Assembly (NCBI GenBank): GCA_019828565.1 | Contig: JAHDYR010000053.1 | Span: 744,001 to 808,000, forward strand | Source: Carpediemonas membranifera | Lineage: Eukaryota; Fornicata | Length of the DNA stretch: 64,000 bases | Direction: 5' to 3' | Program-made: the position numbers and the translations under genes | Part shown: piece by piece, positions 8,435 to 17,235 of the stretch | How positions within the stretch are numbered: position 1 is the stretch's first letter | How the letters are laid out: the number at the start of each line of letters is the position of its first letter | Notes under the pieces: generated by a model | Database searches by the model: none | What the model saw: only the letters and a program-made list of their open reading frames with translations | What the model was told of the DNA's origin: nothing

Positions 8435-9552
8435 TTGCTCAGCGACAGGTCCGTTGCACATATTGTCTTGTTTTACATAGCGTTGCTAATTACCTTAAAG
8501 CTCATCCCCGTCGTGTCCCAGTGGACGCTCAAGGCCGATCTTTGGGGCTATGACCTGAACAAAGGCCACCCAAAGGATGGCAGGGAACGCGTGAAGGTTC
8601 CAGAAACGATGGGCATCGTCCCCGGCATCACATACCTCCTGTGCCTTATTTTCTTCCAGCTTTTCTTCCCCGACAGCAAATCCGTGCGTGCCAGCCCAAC
8701 CTCCTCACCCAGCTTGCCACATGGAACGCTGCTCTCGCGAGCATCGGTTTCACTGTGCTCCTTGGCTTTGTCGACGATGTCCTTGAGCTCCGCTGGCGGT
8801 ACAAGCTCATCCTCCCCGCCTTCGCCTCCCTCCCGCTAGTCATGGCCTACAACGTCACCGGAGGCACAACCAAGGTGGTCTTCCCGTCCTTCATGGCCGA
8901 CATTGTGGGCTTCTCGACCCTCAACATCGGCCTGCTCCACCTTGTGTACATTGACCTGCTCTCCATCTTCGCCTCAAACTCTATCAACATCTACGCCGGC
9001 ATCAACGGCCTCGAGGTCGGCCAGAGCATGATCATCGCCCTGTTCATAGCTGCATACAACATCATCTGCATGTTCCAGGGCAGCAACACCGAGGAGTCCG
9101 CCTTCATCTCCGACGCAGCCCAGTTCTCTCTGTACGTCGTCATCCCGTTCATATTCGTGTCTGCGGGCCTCTTCGTCTTCAACCGCTACCCGTCCCGCGT
9201 GTTCATCGGCGACACTTATACTTACTTTGCCGGAATGGTCCTTGCAGTTGCCGGAATCCTCGGCCATTTCTCGAAATCCTTGCTGGTTTTGTTCATCCCG
9301 CAGCTTATCAACTTCACGCTCTCCCTGCCCCAGCTCGTCGGAATCGTCCCCTGCCCCCGGCACAGGCTGCCCCGGTATGACCCGGCCGACGGAAAGCTCC
9401 ATGCCGTCAAGAACCACCTGACGCTGATCAACTTCGCCCTGAGGCTGACGGGGCCCATGGAGGAGAGGACCATCTGCCACGTCCTGCTCGGGTTCCAGGT
9501 GGCCTGCTGCTCGGCCGGGCTCGCCTTCATGCTGTGGGCAAAGGGTTTGTAA
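8435..9552 (+). CDS. ALG7: UDP-GlcNAc:dolichyl-phosphate GlcNAc-1-phosphotransferase
   Basis: Two open segments, 8435-8683 and 8713-9552 (362 aa as annotated). This ER multispanning enzyme makes GlcNAc-PP-dolichol, the first step of N-glycan precursor synthesis. Family blocks are clear: DLNKGHP...VPETMGIVPG, LGFVDDVLELRWRYKLILP (Asp pair for Mg/UDP binding), SINIYAGINGLEVGQS, PSRVFIGDTYTYFAGM, GILGHFSKSLLVLFIPQ, LVGIVPCPRHRLPR and MEERT near the end, with about nine hydrophobic helices. The segments are in different frames; a 29-nt GT-AG intron (8684-8712) restores the frame, though a one-base sequencing error is the alternative. The 5' end is not settled: the only nearby ATG (8400) is in another frame, so a first exon or start is missing. 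It is the last host gene before tRNA-His. Confidence 0.88.
8684..8712 (+). other. Putative 29-nt intron in ALG7
   Basis: Starts GTGCGTGCC, ends TCACCCAG, phase 0. It lies between FFPDSKS and LATWNAALAS. At 29 nt it is shorter than the other introns here, so a frameshift error remains possible. Confidence 0.5.
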
Positions 9553-9955
9553 AGTGCAGCTTGTTAGTCTGTCTACAACGCGAGATGAAACCCCACCTGT
9601 CAACCTTTGTCGGGTTGCCTGAGGTTACAGCTGCTGTTTGCCCTTATGTTGGAAGGCATGAAGCTGTCGAAATTCAAGCATAACGAACCACATGAAGGAA
9701 TTAGACCGACACTGGAGCGTTTAATGTCACAAATATGACACATGAAAGCGTCCTTTTGAGGTTTCGAGTAAGCAGCACAGCGAAACAAGAGTAAAGAATG
9801 ATATTTCCATGGAGGATAATTAAATATGGCCGTTCTGTTATTAGATGGAAAGAAACGCATCCAGTAAGAATGCTTATGGCAACAGTTAAGCAAATAAACG
9901 CATATTGGCGGAATTCTCATTGGTTTAAACGATTGTGATAAGAGGTCAAAAGTGG
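9553..9955. other. Intergenic region between ALG7 and tRNA-His
   Basis: AT-richer than its surroundings, no gene seen. A diverged second copy of this same stretch is found at 36622-37024 beyond the assembly gap. Confidence 0.6.
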
Positions 9956-10027
9956 TGCGACGGCCGAGACTCGAACTCGGGTCTCGAGAGCCACAATCTC
10001 GTGTCCTACCGCCTAGACTACCATCGC
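9956..10027 (-). tRNA. tRNA-His(GTG), target of the retrotransposon array
   Basis: 72 nt. Acceptor stem GCGATGG/CCGTCGC (one T-G pair); D-stem GTCT/GGAC; anticodon stem CGAGA/TCTCG with loop TTGTGGC, anticodon GTG; T-arm CCGAG-TTCGAGT-CTCGG; discriminator A followed by CCA in the genome. All stems pair, so it should be functional. The first 12 nt (10016-10027) directly adjoin the 3' end of retrotransposon copy A, and the same bases recur at every array junction. The Pol III A-box (TAGTCTAGGCG) spans the insertion point. Confidence 0.92.
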
Positions 10028-13000
10028 CGTTTAATAGGTCGAAAACCTCCTTTCACGCTGCGTCCAGAGACGTTCGCGCCTGTATTCCCGCGCCTGTGTC
10101 GACTTAGATGTGTCACCTGTGGGCATCCCTTGTTCGGCTCCTCCGGCTGCTCCCGCAGCCTCGTCGCCGGCCCCCTCGGCCTCTCCACACGCGAGATGAG
10201 ATTCCAGCACAAATTATTCCCGCAGCCAGTCCTGCGCTGTGGCCCGCTCGAACTGCGTGACGTAATCCGAGTAGATCTGGACGTTGCCGTTCCAGATGCA
10301 GCGCATCACTTCCTGCTCCAGGAAGCGGCCGGCCCCCACACTCAGGCCGACCATCTTACACAATCTCACACACCAGGACTCGCCCTGGTCATCACTGCAC
10401 GCTTCGCCAGTGATCTCGCAGGCGGCCGTCAGTAGCTCGGCTGACCAGTTGTGGTACTGCGCGGACTTGTCTGACTCGGCGTTGGCCTGATCCTTCGAGA
10501 TCACCACGTCGATGATGATGGGCTCGTTGGCGACCCTGCCCGTGGGAGAGCGACGCAGCGGGACATAGACGTCGGCGCGAGCGTTACTCTGGTAGGCTGG
10601 GTCGGCCGAGTAGCCGCGGGTGCGACTGTTCAAGGCGAACTCCTTGCGGGCAAGCACGTCGTTACTCCACAGGAAGGAGCGCACGCAGTCACGAACTAGG
10701 TCATGACGCATGGTCCTGGCACCCTCCAGGAGCTTAGGACAGGACAACGTGTGCTGCCACGACACATTCGAGTTACCGCAGAGCGGGCAGCGGACGGTTG
10801 AGTCCGTCTCGAACGGTGGTGCGCCGAGGTGTGACCTCACCATGGTGGTGAAAAGGTCGCCACGGATCGGCGTCGCATAGGAGAGGGGGACAGGGCGGCT
10901 TCGGCCGCGAGAATCGGGGTCACCGGGGTCGACTCCACGATCGGGGCGACGGCTGCTGCATGGGCGCGAGAGATTTTTGTTAGGGTGCGCTGAAGGCCAG
11001 TCACGGGCTTGCCGTAGAGCTGGTCCATCCCACGAGGCCAGTCGATGGAGGTGTCGTTGGCGGCGAAGGTTGATTCGTCGGGGGTTCTGTCCCAGCCCAC
11101 ATCGTGCAGTTGGGCGGTTGCGGCTAGGTAAGCTGCGTCCCAGGTCATGCTCGGGGTGGGCAGGCGGAGGCCGTTATCGGAGAAATCGAGGCCGAGCCGG
11201 AGTGAGTTGTACTTCTCAGGGTCTAGGAGAAGAATTCTCGCAATCGCCGGCGTCAGGACGTTGGACTCGAAGTTTCGTATGGTCTCACGGTGTTGGGCTG
11301 GATCGATAGATCTCATCAAAAATGAAAGCTTCGGCAGAATACACGAACGGATAAGATTCAGAGCAACGGACGTCCCATCCGTTCCAATGTCTTCAACCAT
11401 CGACACCACACTAAGCAACATCTGTTTCTGCTCGTCTAGCTTCGTCATGAGCTGCATCCGTTCCGCTTCGATGCCGCCAATGGGAATTCCCACGATTACT
11501 CCAGTTGGCGAGCACGTAACGCGAACAGTACGTGCATTCTGCGGCGCGGATGCACAAATCCACTGGCATTTAGCCGGTTTCATTGTTACGCCAATTTGTC
11601 GGAAAGCTTCACAAGCTCCATCGAAAAAAGCCCTGGATGGCGCCGCTAGTCGTCCCCGGGGGGCAATCCATGTGACGTCGTCCTGGTAGGCAACCCACTC
11701 GCCGCCCCATTTCGTCTTCAGCGTGTCGATGATTGGCCGCATGGCCAGCGTGAACAGAATGGGGGACAGTGGGTCTCCTTGAGCGATGCCCTCTAGGGAC
11801 TCGACGACGCGGCCGGACGGCAGAACCAGCCTTCCATTGCCATATACGGCGTCAAAGTACGGGATCGCAACAGGGCAGGCCGCGGCGGCTGTGGACCTCA
11901 ACAATTTGCGGGGCATGGTGCCGTACGCATTGCTGAGATCAACGGCGCAGATGCTTTGGCCACGGGAATACGCTTCTTGCAGGCGCAGACCCATAACTTC
12001 TGTGCCGCACGACTCACCCCGCCCGTACTGATCATCGAGGAGAGGGTCATCCGCGAGGGACGCGGTAACCGCCTTGGCTAGTAGCTTGGCTGCTACTCGA
12101 CGAAGGGCCTCTCCCATGGCGATGGGCCGGACCTCGTCGGGTTTGCCAGGCTTGGGCAGTGGGACGAGGCGGGAGTGGGCCAGAACGTTTGTGTACGGGA
12201 CGCCTTCGGCCACATCGACAAGTAGTGGCTTCAGGGCAAGGGCGAAGGCTTCTGGCTTGTGTCTAGCGGCGAGCTTCAAGTGGAGGAAGCTCATGCCCGA
12301 CGGACCGGGAGCCGAGTCGGCCGGAAGACTGCTCAGGACATCGATGATGTCCCGAGTTTCGAACTCTACCGAGGTGAGCGGGGCGAGGGGATGGCGGATT
12401 GGGAGGTCATCAAGACTGCCTTGGAAGGGGTCAGCTTGCATCCGAACCATCTTCTCCTCTGCTTCGGCTGGGGTCATCTGCAGTTCTTCCGAGACCAGGG
12501 CACTCATGGACTTGCTGTAGTACCCTCGTCTGGCGTGCTGGTAGGCGAGTCGGCTTCTCGACGTGCTTTCCACCTGATTATGGCGGGTCCTCCGGGGGCG
12601 AAGTGCTGTTTGTGGGTGCAGCATCACGTCGATGAGACGATCGCGCTTGTCCTCATCTCTGGCTGCCGCGCAGGCGGTGACCTTTTCGATGAGGGCACGG
12701 ACATAACCCTTGGTTCCCCTCCGCGTCGGTCGGCTGCGGCCGATGCGAGCCACGTCGGCGGGGTCTGGAAGGAACCCAAGAGGTCTTGTAGGCGCTCGGG
12801 TCTGCCTATTGTTGGTGGCCTGTGTTGCAGGGTGCGCCAATATAGCAGGGAGCGGCAGCCCCAGAGCGATGTGCGCTGCGGCCGCAACACGGCGTGAGCC
12901 ATGTTTGGCCACAATCCCGTTCGACGGGAACCGGCGCGAGAAGTGGGGGGGCAGGGTTAGGCCGCCTGCGGCACGCAGGAGACACGTCTCAATCTCGATG

Positions 13001-13992
13001 GCTTGCGCCTTCGTGAGGTGCCTCCTGCGCTCCGTCCCCATGGCTCGCTCGAGCGCGGGGGGCGAGAGAAGCGTCTGGCGGACTGTGTCGGCATCACGCC
13101 AGAGCTCTTCCCGCAGGTCCGGGTGGATGGCGTCCCGTAGGTCACGAGCGAAGGCTGCGATAGCCTGGTTCACTCGGACCGTTGGTACGTCCATCCCCCG
13201 GTGGTTGGTGTCAGCCACGCTTTGGCCGCCAGGCATGGGAGCGGGTGCCCCGTTATGTCTAGGCTGGACATTCGTGGGCCGACTGGTCTCCTCGCTGTTG
13301 TTGGGTCTAGGCACGATGCCTGTCTCCTGTGACTGGGCGGGGGTGGGTGGTCCTGAGCCGAGAGGTGGACTTATCGGGGGTATAAGCTCCGCGATCATCA
13401 TCTCCTCCCTCTCGATTTGCGTTCCTGATGTTTGTTGGGCTGACGCAACGGGTCCGTTGTCAATCTCATCGATGGTGGAGAGCCGTGGGCATCCCGCCGC
13501 CCGTAGTTGCTCTAGTAGAGCCCTGCGGCGGCCTAGGGATAGTGTATGGTCACGGCCCTCTGTGTCTATACGGATTCGCGAGTCCATTCGGTGCATCAGG
13601 AATTGGACGGGATGCGGCGGTAGGTTCCTGATCAACTGGATTGAGCTTAGTACTTGGTGTAATCTCTGCTTGAAGTCTCGGTTTGAGGGCCTCTGGATCA
13701 CTGGGAAGAGCGGACTCACAGTGGCAATGAGTTCTTCGGAGACTCTCTTGGTGAAGCGCTCGGGACGTCCTCTATCTTGAATGAACAGCTTTTTCACAAG
13801 CTCTACATCGTTAAAGAGGCGGCGGACTTTCTGGTACGAGGACCAGTGTTCGGCAAAGAGAGATTTTGGTACATGCTTACCAAACAGAATGCGCACGGCG
13901 TCGAAGATCTGGGAAACAGGATCTTCGAGCTGGATAGTTCCTTCAGTCCCGCTCAGAAGCCGCTCCACGACTTCTTTGCTGACAAAGACTGA
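10016..13992 (-). mobile_element. tRNA-His-targeted non-LTR retrotransposon, copy A (complete)
   Basis: 3977 bp, sense on the minus strand, 3' end next to the intact tRNA-His. It is the only copy in which the N-terminal region and the reverse transcriptase form one ORF. Layout in sense direction: tRNA-derived ATG, N-terminal region, RT, CCHC plus restriction-like endonuclease, ~190-nt 3' UTR ending in a small AGGT/ACCT hairpin. RT-then-endonuclease architecture and head-to-tail arrays resemble the R2/Genie (GilM, GilT) group. Confidence 0.9.
10214..10843 (-). CDS. CCHC plus restriction-like endonuclease ORF, copy A
   Basis: 209 aa. The zinc knuckle C19-C22-H31-C35 (CPLC...HTLSC) is followed by a PD-(D/E)XK-like core: ARADVYV (D91) and IIIDVVISK (D112, K117). 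This order is that of the C-terminal domain of R2-type non-LTR elements, which nicks the target DNA to prime reverse transcription. The start ATG overlaps the TGA of the RT ORF. In copies E, H and I an extra T in the preceding T-run fuses the two ORFs, so the native protein may be a single polypeptide. Confidence 0.8.
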   Translation of the reverse strand: MVRSHLGAPPFETDSTVRCPLCGNSNVSWQHTLSCPKLLEGARTMRHDLVRDCVRSFLWSNDVLARKEFALNSRTRGYSADPAYQSNARADVYVPLRRSPTGRVANEPIIIDVVISKDQANAESDKSAQYHNWSAELLTAACEITGEACSDDQGESWCVRLCKMVGLSVGAGRFLEQEVMRCIWNGNVQIYSDYVTQFERATAQDWLRE

Positions 13993-14001
13993 GACTACCA
14001 T
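10837..14001 (-). CDS. Retrotransposon reverse transcriptase ORF, copy A
   Basis: 1054 aa. Residues 1-3 (MVV) are encoded by the tRNA-His fragment at the junction. Residues ~4-250 have no recognised domain and end in a Pro-rich linker; ~280-550 contain basic segments (RRTRHNQ). The RT domain spans ~560-800: VRPIAMG, motif A AVDLSNAYG with D688, motif B GIAQGDPLSPILF, motif C YQDD at 772-775. All catalytic aspartates are present. Just after YQDD, residues corresponding to 11624-11663 differ completely from the other copies (RGRLAAPSRA instead of PGTTSGAIQG) because a one-base loss in a G-run is compensated by a one-base gain in an A-run. The ORF ends overlapping the endonuclease ORF by 7 nt (ATGGTGA). 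Confidence 0.9.
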   Translation of the reverse strand: MVVSVFVSKEVVERLLSGTEGTIQLEDPVSQIFDAVRILFGKHVPKSLFAEHWSSYQKVRRLFNDVELVKKLFIQDRGRPERFTKRVSEELIATVSPLFPVIQRPSNRDFKQRLHQVLSSIQLIRNLPPHPVQFLMHRMDSRIRIDTEGRDHTLSLGRRRALLEQLRAAGCPRLSTIDEIDNGPVASAQQTSGTQIEREEMMIAELIPPISPPLGSGPPTPAQSQETGIVPRPNNSEETSRPTNVQPRHNGAPAPMPGGQSVADTNHRGMDVPTVRVNQAIAAFARDLRDAIHPDLREELWRDADTVRQTLLSPPALERAMGTERRRHLTKAQAIEIETCLLRAAGGLTLPPHFSRRFPSNGIVAKHGSRRVAAAAHIALGLPLPAILAHPATQATNNRQTRAPTRPLGFLPDPADVARIGRSRPTRRGTKGYVRALIEKVTACAAARDEDKRDRLIDVMLHPQTALRPRRTRHNQVESTSRSRLAYQHARRGYYSKSMSALVSEELQMTPAEAEEKMVRMQADPFQGSLDDLPIRHPLAPLTSVEFETRDIIDVLSSLPADSAPGPSGMSFLHLKLAARHKPEAFALALKPLLVDVAEGVPYTNVLAHSRLVPLPKPGKPDEVRPIAMGEALRRVAAKLLAKAVTASLADDPLLDDQYGRGESCGTEVMGLRLQEAYSRGQSICAVDLSNAYGTMPRKLLRSTAAAACPVAIPYFDAVYGNGRLVLPSGRVVESLEGIAQGDPLSPILFTLAMRPIIDTLKTKWGGEWVAYQDDVTWIAPRGRLAAPSRAFFDGACEAFRQIGVTMKPAKCQWICASAPQNARTVRVTCSPTGVIVGIPIGGIEAERMQLMTKLDEQKQMLLSVVSMVEDIGTDGTSVALNLIRSCILPKLSFLMRSIDPAQHRETIRNFESNVLTPAIARILLLDPEKYNSLRLGLDFSDNGLRLPTPSMTWDAAYLAATAQLHDVGWDRTPDESTFAANDTSIDWPRGMDQLYGKPVTGLQRTLTKISRAHAAAVAPIVESTPVTPILAAEAALSPSPMRRRSVATFSPPW

Positions 14002-14006
14002 CGCCG
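13993..14006 (-). repeat. tRNA-His 5' fragment at the copy A/B junction
   Basis: 14 bp (CGGCGATGGTAGTC on the minus strand), identical to tRNA-His nucleotides 1-12 plus 2 upstream bases. Same fragment at 10016, 17971, 29209, 33190, 41070, 45049, 49027 and 53007. It supplies the ATG of the ORF in the copy to its left. Confidence 0.9.
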
Positions 14007-14190
14007 TTTAATAGGTCGAAAACCTCCTTTCACGCTGCGTCCAGAGACGTTCGCGCCTGTATTCCCGCGCCTGTGTCGACTTAGATGTGTCACCTGTGGG
14101 CATCCCTTGTTCGGCTCCTCCGGCTGCTCCCGCAGCCTCGTCGCCGGCCCCCTCGGCCTCTCCACACGCGAGATGAGATTCCAGCACAAA

Positions 14191-14820
14191 TTATTCCCGC
14201 AGCCAGTCCTGCGCTGTGGCCCGCTCGAACTGCGTGACGTAATCCGAGTAGATCTGGACGTTGCCGTTCCAGATGCAGCGCATCACTTCCTGCTCCAGGA
14301 AGCGGCCGGCCCCCACACTCAGGCCGACCATCTTACACAATCTCACACACCAGGACTCGCCCTGGTCATCACTGCACGCTTCGCCAGTGATCTCGCAGGC
14401 GGCCGTCAGTAGCTCGGCTGACCAGTTGTGGTACTGCGCGGACTTGTCTGACTCGGCGTTGGCCTGATCCTTCGAGATCACCACGTCGATGATGATGGGC
14501 TCGTTGGCGACCCTGCCCGTGGGAGAGCGACGCAGCGGGACATAGACGTCGGCGCGAGCGTTACTCTGGTAGGCTGGGTCGGCCGAGTAGCCGCGGGTGC
14601 GACTGTTCAAGGCGAACTCCTTGCGGGCAAGCACGTCGTTACTCCACAGGAAGGAGCGCACGCAGTCACGAACTAGGTCATGACGCATGGTCCTGGCACC
14701 CTCCAGGAGCTTAGGACAGGACAACGTGTGCTGCCACGACACATTCGAGTTACCGCAGAGCGGGCAGCGGACGGTTGAGTCCGTCTCGAACGGTGGTGCG
14801 CCGAGGTGTGACCTCACCAT
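14191..14820 (-). CDS. CCHC/restriction-like endonuclease ORF, copy B
   Basis: 209 aa, same sequence as in copy A, with the same 7-nt overlap with the RT ORF. Confidence 0.75.
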   Translation of the reverse strand: MVRSHLGAPPFETDSTVRCPLCGNSNVSWQHTLSCPKLLEGARTMRHDLVRDCVRSFLWSNDVLARKEFALNSRTRGYSADPAYQSNARADVYVPLRRSPTGRVANEPIIIDVVISKDQANAESDKSAQYHNWSAELLTAACEITGEACSDDQGESWCVRLCKMVGLSVGAGRFLEQEVMRCIWNGNVQIYSDYVTQFERATAQDWLRE

Positions 14821-17213
14821 GGTGGTGAAAAGGTCGCCACGGATCGGCGTCGCATAGGAGAGGGGGACAGGGCGGCTTCGGCCGCGAGAATCGGGGTCAC
14901 CGGGGTCGACTCCACGATCGGGGCGACGGCTGCTGCATGGGCGCGAGAGATTTTTGTTAGGGTGCGCTGAAGGCCAGTCACGGGCTTGCCGTAGAGCTGG
15001 TCCATCCCACGAGGCCAGTCGATGGAGGTGTCGTTGGCGGCGAAGGTTGATTCGTCGGGGGTTCTGTCCCAGCCCACATCGTGCAGTTGGGCGGTTGCGG
15101 CTAGGTAAGCTGCGTCCCAGGTCATGCTCGGGGTGGGCAGGCGGAGGCCGTTATCGGAGAAATCGAGGCCGAGCCGGAGTGAGTTGTACTTCTCAGGGTC
15201 TAGGAGAAGAATTCTCGCAATCGCCGGCGTCAGGACGTTGGACTCGAAGTTTCGTATGGTCTCACGGTGTTGGGCTGGATCGACAGATCTCATCAAAAAT
15301 GAAAGCTTCGGCAGAATACACGAACGGATAAGATTCAGAGCAACGGACGTCCCATCCGTTCCAATGTCTTCAACCATCGACACCACACTAAGCAACATCT
15401 GTTTCTGCTCGTCTAGCTTCGTCATGAGCTGCATCCGTTCCGCTTCGATGCCGCCAATGGGAATTCCCACGATTACTCCAGTTGGCGAGCACGTAACGCG
15501 AACAGTACGTGCATTCTGCGGCGCGGATGCACAAATCCACTGGCATTTAGCCGGTTTCATTGTTACGCCAATTTGTCGGAAAGCTTCACAAGCTCCATCG
15601 AAAAAGCCCTGGATGGCGCCGCTAGTCGTCCCCGGGGGGGCAATCCATGTGACGTCGTCCTGGTAGGCAACCCACTCGCCGCCCCATTTCGTCTTCAGCG
15701 TGTCGATGATTGGCCGCATGGCCAGCGTGAACAGAATGGGGGACAGTGGGTCTCCTTGAGCGATGCCCTCTAGGGACTCGACGACGCGGCCGGACGGCAG
15801 AACCAGCCTTCCATTGCCATATACGGCGTCAAAGTACGGGATCGCAACAGGGCAGGCCGCGGCGGCTGTGGACCTCAACAATTTGCGGGGCATGGTGCCG
15901 TACGCATTGCTGAGATCAACGGCGCAGATGCTTTGGCCACGGGAATACGCTTCTTGCAGGCGCAGACCCATAACTTCTGTGCCGCACGACTCACCCCGCC
16001 CGTACTGGTCATCGAGGAGAGGGTCATCCGCGAGGGACGCGGTAACCGCCTTGGCTAGTAGCTTGGCTGCTACTCGACGAAGGGCCTCTCCCATGGCGAT
16101 GGGCCGGACCTCGTCGGGTTTGCCAGGCTTGGGCAGTGGGACGAGGCGGGAGTGGGCCAGAACGTTTGTGTACGGGACGCCTTCGGCCACATCGACAAGT
16201 AGTGGCTTCAGGGCAAGGGCGAAGGCTTCTGGCTTGTGTCTAGCGGCGAGCTTCAAGTGGAGGAAGCTCATGCCCGACGGACCGGGAGCCGAGTCGGCCG
16301 GAAGACTGCTCAGGACATCGATGATGTCCCGAGTTTCGAACTCTACCGAGGTGAGCGGGGCGAGGGGATGGCGGATTGGGAGGTCATCAAGACTGCCTTG
16401 GAAGGGGTCAGCTTGCATCCGAACCATCTTCTCCTCTGCTTCGGCTGGGGTCATCTGCAGTTCTTCCGAGACCAGGGCACTCATGGACTTGCTGTAGTAC
16501 CCTCGTCTGGCGTGCTGGTAGGCGAGTCGGCTTCTCGACGTGCTTCCCACCTGATTATGGCGGGTCCTCCGGGGGCGAAGTGCTGTTTGTGGGTGCAGCA
16601 TCACGTCGATGAGACGATCGCGCTTGTCCTCATCTCTGGCTGCCGCGCAGGCGGTGACCTTTTCGATGAGGGCACGGACATAACCCTTGGTTCCCCTCCG
16701 CGTCGGTCGGCTGCGGCCGATGCGAGCCACGTCAGCGGGGTCTGGAAGGAACCCAAGAGGTCTTGTAGGCGCTCGGGTCTGCCTATTGTTGGTGGCCTGT
16801 GTTGCAGGGTGCGCCAATATAGCAGGGAGCGGCAGCCCCAGAGCGATGTGCGCTGCGGCCGCAACACGGCGTGAGCCATGTTTGGCCACAATCCCGTTCG
16901 ACGGGAACCGGCGCGAGAAGTGGGGGGGCAGGGTTAGGCCGCCTGCGGCACGCAGGAGACACGTCTCAATCTCGATGGCTTGCGCCTTCGTGAGGTGCCT
17001 CCTGCGCTCCGTCCCCATGGCTCGCTCGAGCGCGGGGGGCGAGAGAAGCGTCTGGCGGACTGTGTCGGCATCACGCCAGAGCTCTTCCCGCAGGTCCGGG
17101 TGGATGGCGTCCCGTAGGTCACGAGCGAAGGCTGCGATTGCCTGGTTCACTTGGACCGTTGGTACGTCCATCCCCCGGTGGTTGGTGTCAGCCACGCTTT
17201 GGCCGCCAGGCAT
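14814..17213 (-). CDS. Reverse transcriptase ORF, copy B
   Basis: 799 aa starting MPGGQSVAD, with RT motif A D433 and YQDD 517-520. It has the majority sequence (PPGTTSGAIQGFF) after the catalytic motif. An equal intact ORF exists in copy G (41891-44290). The ATG is a plausible reinitiation start if the three-ORF form is real. Confidence 0.8.
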   Translation of the reverse strand: MPGGQSVADTNHRGMDVPTVQVNQAIAAFARDLRDAIHPDLREELWRDADTVRQTLLSPPALERAMGTERRRHLTKAQAIEIETCLLRAAGGLTLPPHFSRRFPSNGIVAKHGSRRVAAAAHIALGLPLPAILAHPATQATNNRQTRAPTRPLGFLPDPADVARIGRSRPTRRGTKGYVRALIEKVTACAAARDEDKRDRLIDVMLHPQTALRPRRTRHNQVGSTSRSRLAYQHARRGYYSKSMSALVSEELQMTPAEAEEKMVRMQADPFQGSLDDLPIRHPLAPLTSVEFETRDIIDVLSSLPADSAPGPSGMSFLHLKLAARHKPEAFALALKPLLVDVAEGVPYTNVLAHSRLVPLPKPGKPDEVRPIAMGEALRRVAAKLLAKAVTASLADDPLLDDQYGRGESCGTEVMGLRLQEAYSRGQSICAVDLSNAYGTMPRKLLRSTAAAACPVAIPYFDAVYGNGRLVLPSGRVVESLEGIAQGDPLSPILFTLAMRPIIDTLKTKWGGEWVAYQDDVTWIAPPGTTSGAIQGFFDGACEAFRQIGVTMKPAKCQWICASAPQNARTVRVTCSPTGVIVGIPIGGIEAERMQLMTKLDEQKQMLLSVVSMVEDIGTDGTSVALNLIRSCILPKLSFLMRSVDPAQHRETIRNFESNVLTPAIARILLLDPEKYNSLRLGLDFSDNGLRLPTPSMTWDAAYLAATAQLHDVGWDRTPDESTFAANDTSIDWPRGMDQLYGKPVTGLQRTLTKISRAHAAAVAPIVESTPVTPILAAEAALSPSPMRRRSVATFSPPW

Positions 17214-17235
17214 GGGAGCGGGTGCCCCGTTATGT

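Noticed and set aside
10018-10212. 64-aa ORF (MCWNLISRVERPRG...) present at every unit's 3' end
   Set aside because: It lies in the 3' UTR and reads through the tRNA fragment; conserved only as repeated DNA, with no protein features.
12710-13780. Long plus-strand ORFs inside the array (356 aa here; recurring 207-370 aa ORFs in other copies)
   Set aside because: They are antisense to the RT ORF, rich in Arg/Ser/Gly with no family motifs, and recur only because the DNA is repeated.
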